From Nocardioides sp. (GTDB lineage Bacteria > Actinomycetota > Actinomycetes > Propionibacteriales > Nocardioidaceae): DNA of 9,489 nt. Numbering within the stretch: the first letter of the stretch is position 1; every line of letters starts with the position of its first letter. The stretch lies in the NCBI GenBank assembly GCA_021166815.1, contig JAJPEO010000331.1:1-9489 (forward strand). Direction: 5' to 3'. The position numbers were made by a program, and so were the translations under genes. The notes under the pieces were generated by a model. That model saw only the letters and a program-made list of their open reading frames with translations, did not search any database and was not told where the DNA came from. Positions 1 through 5,844 of this stretch are shown here, in pieces.

Positions 1-959
1 CCGCCGGCCAGCACCACGATCAGCGCGACGCTCATCCAGAGCCCGAGCGGGGCGAGGTAGCCGGGGTAGGGGATGTTCTGCCCGAACCAGCCCGTGATGG
101 CGGTGGGGATGGCGATGATCGCGCCCCAGCCGGCGAGCTTCTTCATCACGACGTTGAGCCGCGAGTCCTGCAGCGACAGGTGGGTCTCGAAGACCGTGGT
201 CGCCATGTCGCGCAGCGACTCGGTCCACTCCGAGGCACGCAGGACGTGGTCGTAGAGGTCGTCGTACCAGTGGTCGAGCTCGGACCCGTTGCGCTCGCGG
301 TGCCGGACGAGGGCGTTGACGACCTCGCGCATCGGCAGCACGATGCGGCGCAGGGCGACGAGGTCCTTGCGGAAGCGGTAGACGCGACGAGCGAAGTCGC
401 GGCCGGTGTTGCGCTCGGCGAAGAGCTCGTCCTCGAGCTCCTCGACCTCGTTGTCGAGCTGCTGGATGGCGTCGAAGTGGCCGTCGACGACGTGGTCGAG
501 CAGGCCGTGGACGAGGGCGCCGACCCCGGCGCGCAGCAGGTCGCTGTTGTCCTCCCACCGCGTCACGACCTGGCCCATGTCGACGGCGTCGTCCATCCGG
601 ACGGTGACGAGCGCCTGCGGCAGCACCCACCCGGAGATCCGGTGCGAGTGCACACGCCCCTCCGGTGCGTCGGCCGATGTCTCGAGGTCGGCGGTGCTGA
701 CCCGGAAGAAGATCGTCGTCCCGTGGCGCACGACCTTGGACCGGTCGTGGCTGGCGGTCACGTCCTCGATGGCCGCCGGGGAGAGGTCGAGCAGCGCCCG
801 GAGCTCCTCCAGGTCGGAGGAGCTCGGGCGCAGCAGGTCGAGCCAGACCAGGTCGCCGGCGGCGACCCGGTCCTTCAGCTCGTCGGCGGTCACACGGTCG
901 TCGACCTGCTGTCCGTCACGCCACGCGAGTCCTGAGGCGATGCAGTCGGCGAGTGCCAT
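1..959 (-). CDS. corA: CorA-family divalent cation transporter (3'-truncated by window edge)
   Basis: CorA proteins form pentameric inner-membrane channels for Mg2+ (also Co2+ or Ni2+). Read from the ATG at 957-959, 319 residues are visible and the last few are cut off by the window edge. A soluble alpha/beta domain comes first (VWLDLLRPS near residue 38), then a long helical, acidic stretch (DAIQQLDNEVEELEDELF) typical of the CorA stalk. The first membrane helix ends in GWFGQNIPYPGY, and a second helix starts at LGLWMSVALIVV. The signature GMN is GQN here (residues 293-295), a variant of the selectivity loop. The start overlaps the end of the upstream ATPase gene by 70 bp. No good Shine-Dalgarno precedes this ATG, but the N-terminal DC...RDG pattern resembles other actinobacterial CorA proteins. 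An alternative GTG at 891-893 would overlap the ATPase stop as GTGA, but it would remove those residues. The family call is firm; the exact ion is not known. Confidence 0.9.
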   Translation of the reverse strand, partial: MALADCIASGLAWRDGQQVDDRVTADELKDRVAAGDLVWLDLLRPSSSDLEELRALLDLSPAAIEDVTASHDRSKVVRHGTTIFFRVSTADLETSADAPEGRVHSHRISGWVLPQALVTVRMDDAVDMGQVVTRWEDNSDLLRAGVGALVHGLLDHVVDGHFDAIQQLDNEVEELEDELFAERNTGRDFARRVYRFRKDLVALRRIVLPMREVVNALVRHRERNGSELDHWYDDLYDHVLRASEWTESLRDMATTVFETHLSLQDSRLNVVMKKLAGWGAIIAIPTAITGWFGQNIPYPGYLAPLGLWMSVALIVVLAG

Positions 960-2863
960 GTGCCCATCTTGCTGTGCCCGGCCGCAACCTGGGTGCGGCT
1001 CGCCCGGTGACGGCGCAGCAGTCGCATGGCGTTGAGGATCACGATGAGCACGGACGCCTCGTGGACCAGCATCCCGATCGCCATGGTCACCCCGCCGAAC
1101 AGCACGCCGGCGAGCAGCAGCGCGACAGTCACCAGGGCGACGGTGATGTTCTGGCGCATGTTGTTGACGGTGCGCCGTGCCAGCGAGATCGCCTCGGGCA
1201 GCTTGAGCAGGTCGTCCTTCATCAGCGCGATGTCGGCCGTCTCGATCGCGACGCCGGTGCCGGCGACGCCCATCGCGACACCGATGTCGGAGGTGGCCAG
1301 GGCGGGTGCGTCGTTGACGCCGTCGCCCACCATCGCGACGGTGAAGCCGCGCGCCTGCAGGTCGCGGACGACCTCCAGCTTGTCCTCCGGCAGCAGCCCG
1401 GCGTGGACCTCGTCGATCCCGACCCGCGTGCCCACGGCCCGCGCCACGGCGTCGAGGTCGCCGGTGAGCATCACGACCTTCTTCACCCCGGCCTCGTGGA
1501 GCCGGGCGACCATCTCGGCGGCGTCGTCGCGGACCTGGTCGGCGACCCCGAGCACGCCCACCACGCGGGCGTCCCGGGCGACGACCATCGGCGTACGACC
1601 CCCTGCCGCGAGCCGGGCGACCTCGGCCGCGGCGGCGTCGGTGGCGGCGCCCTCGGCGCTCATCAGCGCCAGGTTGCCGACCGCGACCCGGTGGCCGTCG
1701 ACGACGGCGACGATGCCGTTGCCGGGGACCGGCTCGGTGTGCTCGGGGAGTCCCCTCGCACCCAGCCCTGCTGCTGAGGCGGCGTCGAGGACCGGCTTGG
1801 CGAGCGGGTGCTCGGAGCCTGCCTCGGCACGCGCGGCCAGGCGCAGCACGTCCTCCTCGGTCAGCGAGGGGTCCAGCGCGACCACGTCGGTGAGGACGGG
1901 CCGGCCCTCGGTGAGGGTGCCGGTCTTGTCGAGGGCGACAGCGTCGATGCGGGCCGACGTCTCGAGGAACTCACCGCCCTTGATCAGCATGCCGTCGCGG
2001 GCGCCGCGGCCGATGCCCGCGACGATCGACACGGGGATCGAGATGACCAGGGCGCCGGGGCAGCCGATGACGAGCAGGGTCAGGGCGAGGACGACGTCGC
2101 GGGTGACGAGACCGGCGACGAGCGCGAGGACGATGATCGCCGGGGTGTACCAGGCAGAGAACCGGTCCATGAAGGCCGCGGTGCGTGCCTTGGCCTCCTG
2201 GGCCTCCTCCACGCGGTGGATGATCCGGGCGAGGGTGGTGTCGGCGCCCACCCCGACCGCGGTGACCTGGAGGAAGCCGCCGGTGGAGATCGTGCCGGCG
2301 TACACCTGGTCGCCCGCGACCTTCTCCGCCGGGATCGACTCGCCGGTGATCGACGCCTCGTCGATGGCGCCGGTGCCGCCCGAGACCACGCCGTCGACCG
2401 GTACGCGGGCGCCGTTCTTGACCAGCACCGTCTCGCCCGGCGCCACGCTGCCCGCCGGCACCTCGACCTGCTCGCCGTCGCGCAGCACGACGGCGACGTC
2501 GGGGGCCACGGCGATGAGCTCGGCCAGCGCGGAGCGGGTCTTGTTGAGCGTCGCGGCCTCCAGTGCGTGGCCGACCGCGAAGAGGAAGGTGACCGCAGCC
2601 GCCTCCCAGTAGTTGCCGACCAGCACCGCACCGATCGCGGCGATCGAGACCAGCAGGTCGATGCCGACCACGCGCACGGCCAGCGCCCGCCCGGCCTTGA
2701 CGACGACCGGGGTGCCGGCGACGACCGCGGCGAGGACCATCAGCGCGTCGCCCAGCAGGCCGGGGCCCCCCGCACGGGGGACCACCAGCGCTGCCAGGAT
2801 CGCCGCGCCGGACAGGCCGGGTACGGCCCACCGGCCGTGCAGCCAGCCGTGGATGCGTGACAT
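890..2863 (-). CDS. P1B-type heavy-metal-translocating ATPase with CPG motif
   Basis: A 657-residue P-type ATPase that should pump a transition-metal ion across the cytoplasmic membrane using ATP. Motifs in order: TGES of the actuator domain (173-176), membrane motif GCPGALVIS with CPG at 268-270, phosphorylation site DKTGT (312-316), the SEHP nucleotide-binding motif (350-353), TGD (467-469), GDGVNDAP (513-520), and HEAS in the last helix (601-604). There is no N-terminal HMA domain; a separate HMA protein is encoded just upstream. I chose the ATG at 2861-2863 because a perfect AGGAGG lies 7 nt before it. A GTG directly after the upstream stop (2891-2893) would add 10 residues but has no comparable site. 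CPG replaces the usual CPC, SPC or TPC, and HEAS recalls the HE motif of P1B-4 pumps, so the metal cannot be assigned. The C-terminal 23 residues are encoded in the overlap with corA. The family is certain; the substrate is open. Confidence 0.93.
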   Translation of the reverse strand: MSRIHGWLHGRWAVPGLSGAAILAALVVPRAGGPGLLGDALMVLAAVVAGTPVVVKAGRALAVRVVGIDLLVSIAAIGAVLVGNYWEAAAVTFLFAVGHALEAATLNKTRSALAELIAVAPDVAVVLRDGEQVEVPAGSVAPGETVLVKNGARVPVDGVVSGGTGAIDEASITGESIPAEKVAGDQVYAGTISTGGFLQVTAVGVGADTTLARIIHRVEEAQEAKARTAAFMDRFSAWYTPAIIVLALVAGLVTRDVVLALTLLVIGCPGALVISIPVSIVAGIGRGARDGMLIKGGEFLETSARIDAVALDKTGTLTEGRPVLTDVVALDPSLTEEDVLRLAARAEAGSEHPLAKPVLDAASAAGLGARGLPEHTEPVPGNGIVAVVDGHRVAVGNLALMSAEGAATDAAAAEVARLAAGGRTPMVVARDARVVGVLGVADQVRDDAAEMVARLHEAGVKKVVMLTGDLDAVARAVGTRVGIDEVHAGLLPEDKLEVVRDLQARGFTVAMVGDGVNDAPALATSDIGVAMGVAGTGVAIETADIALMKDDLLKLPEAISLARRTVNNMRQNITVALVTVALLLAGVLFGGVTMAIGMLVHEASVLIVILNAMRLLRRHRASRTQVAAGHSKMGTWHSPTASPQDSRGVTDSRSTTV

Positions 2864-2870
2864 GACGAAG

Positions 2871-2876
2871 CCTCCT
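2871..2876 (-). promoter_or_regulatory. Shine-Dalgarno site deciding the ATPase start
   Basis: The minus strand reads AGGAGG here, 7 nt before the ATG at 2863. This perfect match supports that ATG over the GTG at 2893 that immediately follows the chaperone stop codon. It sits inside the 30-nt gap between the two genes, which implies one transcript for both. Confidence 0.8.
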
Positions 2877-2893
2877 GCCTTCCGCTCGTCCAC

Positions 2894-3127
2894 TCAGAAC
2901 GCCGACGGGCGGGCGGTGTAGCCGGCCTTGGCGACCTCGGCGACCAGGTCGTCGACGCTGGCGACGGCGGGGTCGTGGTCGACCTCGATCTTCGAGGTGG
3001 CGAACTGGACCTTGACCGACTCCACGCCGGCCAGGCGGCCGACCTGCTTCTCGATCTTGGACACGCAGGAGGGGCAGGAGAAGCCCTCGGCGCGCAGGGT
3101 GGTGTGGGTGCTGGTGGTGGTGTTCAT
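2894..3127 (-). CDS. CopZ-like HMA-domain metallochaperone
   Basis: A 77-residue cytosolic protein made of one heavy-metal-associated (HMA) domain of the beta-alpha-beta-beta-alpha-beta kind. The metal-binding loop is GFSCPSCVSKIEK, with the two cysteines at residues 18 and 21 (CxxC). Hydrophobic positions of the fold follow (VESVKVQFATSKIEV), and it ends KAGYTARPSAF. Such proteins carry Cu(I), or less often Zn or another soft metal, to a partner ATPase. The ATPase gene starts 30 bp downstream and lacks its own HMA domain, so this protein probably delivers to, or regulates, that pump. A GGAG Shine-Dalgarno lies 6 nt before the ATG (positions 3134-3137). It is the first gene of the metal operon, and a Crp/Fnr-type palindrome lies 75 bp upstream of its start. 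Because the partner ATPase has CPG rather than CPC, copper is likely but not assured. Confidence 0.9.
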   Translation of the reverse strand: MNTTTSTHTTLRAEGFSCPSCVSKIEKQVGRLAGVESVKVQFATSKIEVDHDPAVASVDDLVAEVAKAGYTARPSAF

Positions 3128-3174
3128 GTCCGTCTCCGATCCGTGGTGGCCCCGGGGTTGGGGCCGATGGATCG

Positions 3175-3180
3175 AAGGTA
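3175..3180 (-). promoter_or_regulatory. Candidate -10 element for the metal operon
   Basis: The minus strand reads TACCTT, matching the actinobacterial TANNNT -10 pattern. Transcription would begin near 3168 and give a leader of about 40 nt to the chaperone ATG. With that start, the upstream TTGAC-N4-GTCAA palindrome is centred at about -41.5. There is no convincing -35 hexamer, which fits an activator-dependent promoter. Short motif; inference only. Confidence 0.4.
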
Positions 3181-3201
3181 TGGATTTCCGCGCCGGTTCT
3201 C

Positions 3202-3217
3202 CTTGACGCAGGTCAAG
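3202..3217 (-). promoter_or_regulatory. Crp/Fnr-type binding box upstream of the metal operon
   Basis: The minus strand reads CTTGACCTGCGTCAAG: perfect 6-bp arms (CTTGAC/GTCAAG) around a 4-nt centre. The core TTGAC-N4-GTCAA fits the TTGAY-N4-RTCAA box bound by Fnr, Anr and FixK-type regulators of the Crp/Fnr family. Its centre is about 41.5 bp from the start predicted from the TACCTT box, the normal class II activator position. It lies between the SRPBCC stop and the chaperone start, in non-coding DNA. It could instead be a short terminator hairpin for the upstream gene, but no T-run follows it on the minus strand. Confidence 0.55.
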
Positions 3218-3237
3218 CCTCCTGGAGCCGAGCGCGG

Positions 3238-3627
3238 TCAGCCCTCGACGAGGCCCTTGAGCCGCTCGAGGTCGGCGGCGACCATGGTGCAGTCGCGCTC
3301 GAAGTCGTCGTCGCTGAGGTCGAGCTGCCGCACCGTGAACACGACCTCGCTCCCGTCGGGGTGCGGGACCACCCGCAGGGGATTGTTGACCGTGGTCCCC
3401 GACGGCAGCGTCACGTCGTGGTCGGCGACGCCGAGCTCGTTGCGGGGCACGAACCGCACCCTGACCTCGCCCATCGGCGAGGCGACGACCAGTGTGTCGC
3501 CGTCACGCGTGACCTCTGCCAGCGCCAGCCCCGCGGCCCACCGGGGAAGCTGGTCGGGGTCGGCCACGACGTCGTACACGCGACCGGGGTCGGCGTGGAT
3601 GACGCAGCTGACGTGACGGCTCCTCAT
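3238..3627 (-). CDS. SRPBCC-fold (START/polyketide cyclase-like) protein
   Basis: A 129-residue soluble protein. The N-terminus (HVSCVIHADPGRVYDVVADPDQLPRW) is the classic start of the SRPBCC helix-grip fold: a first beta strand, then the helix beginning ADPGRVYDVVADP, and a W after the P. Beta strands follow (LVVASPMGEVRVRFVPRN, EVVFTVRQL), with a C-terminal helix DDDFERDCTMVAADLERLKGLV closing the hydrophobic pocket. Proteins of this fold bind lipids or small hydrophobic molecules, or act as cyclases; the ligand cannot be told here. The gene starts 19 bp after the DoxX-like gene and probably shares its transcript. The ATG at 3625-3627 has no clear Shine-Dalgarno, which suggests coupling to upstream translation. 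It lies just upstream of the metal operon, but the Crp/Fnr box and candidate promoter separate the two. Confidence 0.85.
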   Translation of the reverse strand: MRSRHVSCVIHADPGRVYDVVADPDQLPRWAAGLALAEVTRDGDTLVVASPMGEVRVRFVPRNELGVADHDVTLPSGTTVNNPLRVVPHPDGSEVVFTVRQLDLSDDDFERDCTMVAADLERLKGLVEG

Positions 3628-3646
3628 CAGCGCAGGGGAGCAGGGG

Positions 3647-4117
3647 TCAGTCGACGAACGGCGTCACGGACTTCACGCCCTCGGCGACGGCCTTGGCACC
3701 CTTCTTGGTGCCCCGGACGACACCCTGGCTGAACAGCGTCAGCCCGGCGCCGAGCAGCCACACGTCCTTGGCCAGGGCCGTGCCCTCCTGGGTCGGGCGG
3801 ATGCCGTCGGACTGGGTCATCCCGGGGGTCTTGAGGTACATCCGCACCAGGCCCGCGCCGAACCCGGTGAGCGCGGCCCCTGCCACGGTCGCCGGCACCA
3901 TCGGGGCCAGCAGCAGGGCGCCGATGCCGATCTCGCTGTAGGACAGCACGCGCGCGAAGGACTTGGCGTCCATGGAGTCGAAGACACCCGGGACGGCGGT
4001 CTTCGCGCCCTGGTGCAGGAACTGGGCGGTGCCCTCGTCGGCCGAGAGCTTGGCGACCCCGGAGTTGAGGATGAAGGCGCCGGTGGCGACTCGCAGCGGC
4101 AGTTGCGTCAGGTCCAT
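3647..4117 (-). CDS. DoxX-like small membrane protein
   Basis: A 156-residue integral membrane protein with about four predicted helices: LPLRVATGAFILNSGVAKL (6-24), the pair within SYSEIGIGALLLAP and VAGAALTGFGAGLVRMYL (about 59-95), and DVWLLGAGLTLFSQGVV (118-134). The arrangement and the first helix resemble the DoxX/DoxD-like superfamily, some of whose members associate with redox partners at the membrane; the role of most is unknown. The C-terminal tail (RGTKKGAKAVAEGVKS) is basic and probably cytoplasmic. A Shine-Dalgarno AGGAG (4123-4127) lies 5 nt before the ATG. It is followed after 19 bp by the SRPBCC gene. The leader contains an 8-bp inverted repeat ending at the Shine-Dalgarno. 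The membrane nature is clear; the DoxX assignment is moderate. Confidence 0.75.
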   Translation of the reverse strand: MDLTQLPLRVATGAFILNSGVAKLSADEGTAQFLHQGAKTAVPGVFDSMDAKSFARVLSYSEIGIGALLLAPMVPATVAGAALTGFGAGLVRMYLKTPGMTQSDGIRPTQEGTALAKDVWLLGAGLTLFSQGVVRGTKKGAKAVAEGVKSVTPFVD

Positions 4118-4126
4118 GGGAGCTCC

Positions 4127-4154
4127 TCGAGACGGCGACGGGTCAACGTCTCGA
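4127..4154 (-). repeat. 8-bp inverted repeat in the leader of the DoxX-like gene
   Basis: The perfect arms TCGAGACG and CGTCTCGA are separated by 12 nt. On the transcript the downstream arm touches the AGGAG ribosome site of the DoxX-like gene. The upstream arm abuts a TATGGT box (4154-4159) that could be a -10 element. The repeat could act as an operator overlapping the transcription start, or as a hairpin affecting ribosome access. The sequence also holds a self-complementary GGAGCTCC just before the ATG. Confidence 0.45.
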
Positions 4155-4166
4155 CCATAGACACCC

Positions 4167-4182
4167 GTGCGCGGATGCGCAC
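4167..4182 (-). terminator. Short hairpin after the MBL-fold gene
   Basis: Perfect 6-bp arms GTGCGC/GCGCAC with a 4-nt loop, beginning about 14 nt after the stop of the metallo-beta-lactamase-fold gene. It has no T-run, which is common for actinobacterial hairpin terminators, but a stem this short in GC-rich DNA could arise by chance. Confidence 0.3.
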
Positions 4183-4195
4183 CCGAGGACCCCCC

Positions 4196-5116
4196 TCAGG
4201 GTAGGAGCGCCCAGGGGTCCTCGCGCCGCCACACCGTGGGGAAGTGCACCAACACGCCCTGCCTCGTGGCGAGGTCGTCGAGCACGCGCATGGTCACGTC
4301 GAGGTCGTCGCCGGCGTACGGCAGCGCCCGCAGCGGCCGGTCGAGCGGGCGGAAGAAGTCGTCCCAGTGGGTCAGCACGACCACCTTCGCCCCCACCGCC
4401 TCGACGACCTCGGCCCAGTAGGTGCGGATGTAGGCCTCGTCCTGCACACCCAGCTGGCCGACGCCGAGGTACGCGACGTCGGCCCGGTGACCGGCGAGCG
4501 CTCCCGGGACGTAGCCGGCGCTGCCCTGGACCAGGACGCTGCGACCGTCGTCGTGCGTGACGACCAGCGACCACGCCTCGCCGCACCTCCACGCGCCGGC
4601 GCGCGCCGGCGGGGTCAGGGGCTCGGTGATCACGCCGGGGTAGCGGTCGGGCGGGCAGTGCGCCGAGTCGACCCACGCCAGCGTCCAGGGACCGTACGAG
4701 CGCCGGTCGCCCGCCGCGACCACGTCGATGCGCTCCGCCGGCAGCGGGTGGCCGCGTCCGACGTTGGCCGTGGACTCGCCGCCGGTGAGGACGGCGCCGG
4801 TGCGCTCGGCGACGTGGGCGGAGTCCATGACGTGGTCGAAGTGGCTGTGGACGGGGACCACCGCCTCGAGGCGGGTGACCCCTGCGCGGGAGAGGGCCGC
4901 GTCGATCCGGGCGGGGTCGGGGGAGAGGCGCCGCAGGCCCACGGCGAGCAGGCCGGGACGGGAGAAGAACCCGTCGGTCATCAGGGCCGTCTCGCCGTCG
5001 TCGAGCAGCAGGGTCGAGACGCCGAGGAAGGTCACGGACGGACCAGCCCCGGCTGCCGGGACGTCGAAGCGGGTGGAGTACCTGTCGAGGTCCGGGCGGC
5101 CGGGGCGCAGTCGCAT
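4196..5116 (-). CDS. Metallo-beta-lactamase-fold hydrolase, UlaG/RomA-like
   Basis: A 306-residue cytosolic protein of the MBL fold. Visible metal-site motifs are HSHFDH (H90, H92, D94, H95), H153 in DSAHC, and H250 in LTHWDDF. The position that normally carries the bridging aspartate (GD) reads QGSAGY (197-202), so the second metal site may be altered. N-terminal strands (SVTFLGVSTLLLDDGETALMTDGFF) resemble UlaG-like and NAPE-PLD-like lactonase or phosphodiesterase relatives. The substrate is unknown. No Shine-Dalgarno precedes the ATG at 5114-5116, but TAGCAT lies exactly 7 nt upstream, the layout of a leaderless actinobacterial transcript. The stop of the DUF981 gene is 26 bp upstream. A short hairpin follows the gene. 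The fold is certain and the activity is not. Confidence 0.88.
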   Translation of the reverse strand: MRLRPGRPDLDRYSTRFDVPAAGAGPSVTFLGVSTLLLDDGETALMTDGFFSRPGLLAVGLRRLSPDPARIDAALSRAGVTRLEAVVPVHSHFDHVMDSAHVAERTGAVLTGGESTANVGRGHPLPAERIDVVAAGDRRSYGPWTLAWVDSAHCPPDRYPGVITEPLTPPARAGAWRCGEAWSLVVTHDDGRSVLVQGSAGYVPGALAGHRADVAYLGVGQLGVQDEAYIRTYWAEVVEAVGAKVVVLTHWDDFFRPLDRPLRALPYAGDDLDVTMRVLDDLATRQGVLVHFPTVWRREDPWALLP

Positions 5117-5123
5117 GGGGCCG

Positions 5124-5129
5124 ATGCTA
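5124..5129 (-). promoter_or_regulatory. Candidate -10 for leaderless transcript of the MBL gene
   Basis: The minus strand reads TAGCAT, followed by 7 nt and then the ATG. Transcription starting at the A of the ATG would give a leaderless mRNA, a common form in actinomycetes, and would explain the absence of a Shine-Dalgarno. The box lies in the 26-bp gap after the DUF981 stop, so the MBL gene may be transcribed independently. Confidence 0.45.
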
Positions 5130-5142
5130 GGGGGTCAGGCGG

Positions 5143-5832
5143 TCACCACTTGATCATCGTGCCGTGGGAGATGTTGTAGTACATGCCGATGTGCGTGTAG
5201 TAGTTCATCGCGCCGAACAGCAGGAAGCCGACGCCGCCGAGGAGCCACGCGTAGACCGCCCAGCGCAGCAGCTGCGGCCGGTTGGTCAGCAGGGCGATGG
5301 CGTACAGCCAGGAGCCCAGCGCGACGACGCCCCACAGGCCGCCCAGGAACAGCGCCTCGAGGATCGGCATGTGGCCGAAGCGGCCGCTGATCGGCTCGAC
5401 CTCGGGCGCGGCGCCCAGCTCGAAGCGGACGAAGGTGATCGCGAGCGCGGTCATCATCAGGGCCACGGCGCCGACGAAGACGGCGGTCGGGCGGAGCGAG
5501 GAGAGCGCCGCGGCGTTGGCGGCCTCGACCTCGCCGGTGAAGAGCGCGCGGTGACGCCACAGGTAGACCGCGGCGAAGAGCATCAGCGTGCCGAAGGCGA
5601 GGGCCGGCTGGCCGAAGGCGATGTTGGCGTACTCGAAGCCGTCGCCGCCGAAGGGCCAGGTGACGGTGGTGTGCAGGCCGGTGGCGAACAGGATGAGGCC
5701 GGTGACACCGAAGAACCCCGCCCACCCCTCGCTGTCGATCCGCTTGCCCTTGACCAGGTGGGAGAGGAACCAGGCGAAACCGATGAGTCCCGCGCCGGAG
5801 ACCAGCGCGACGATCTCGTTGTAGACGACCAT
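5143..5832 (-). CDS. DUF981-type six-helix membrane protein
   Basis: A 229-residue integral membrane protein of unknown function that I recognise as DUF981-like. About six helices can be seen: IVALVSGAGLIGFAWFLSHL, WAGFFGVTGLILFATGL, PALAFGTLMLFAAVYLW, TAVFVGAVALMMTALAITFV, ALFLGGLWGVVALGSWLYA, and AVYAWLLGGVGFLLFGAM. Distinct histidine-bearing segments are LHTTVTWPFGG after helix 2 and NYYTHIGMYYN near the C-terminus, together with ANIAFGQPALAFG. These could bind a metal or cofactor, but that is speculation. I chose the ATG at 5830-5832 because GGAAGGA lies 7 nt before it; the TTG at 5863-5865 would start inside a palindromic operator-like repeat. The 30-bp inverted repeat in the leader suggests a dedicated repressor. 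The next gene downstream is the MBL-fold hydrolase, 26 bp away. The membrane call is firm and the family call moderate to good. Confidence 0.8.
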   Translation of the reverse strand: MVVYNEIVALVSGAGLIGFAWFLSHLVKGKRIDSEGWAGFFGVTGLILFATGLHTTVTWPFGGDGFEYANIAFGQPALAFGTLMLFAAVYLWRHRALFTGEVEAANAAALSSLRPTAVFVGAVALMMTALAITFVRFELGAAPEVEPISGRFGHMPILEALFLGGLWGVVALGSWLYAIALLTNRPQLLRWAVYAWLLGGVGFLLFGAMNYYTHIGMYYNISHGTMIKW

Positions 5833-5844
5833 GATCAGGTCCTT

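Noticed and set aside
180..935. A 251-residue plus-strand frame over the CorA gene
   Set aside because: It is composed of D, V, G, H and Q repeats with no motif, and is antisense to a clear CorA protein that runs off the window edge.
1026..2612. A 528-residue plus-strand reading frame and other long open frames opposite the ATPase gene
   Set aside because: The products are Ser/Thr/Arg-rich low-complexity shadows caused by GC-rich codons. The opposite strand encodes a P-type ATPase with all family motifs.
2864..2893. A 10-residue N-terminal extension of the ATPase from the GTG directly after the chaperone stop
   Set aside because: The AGGAGG site lies within it, 7 nt before an internal ATG, so the shorter start is better supported.
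3202..3217. The TTGAC palindrome as an intrinsic terminator of the SRPBCC gene
   Set aside because: Not fully excluded, but the stem is only 6 bp with no T-run on the minus strand, and both the sequence and the position fit a Crp/Fnr box better.
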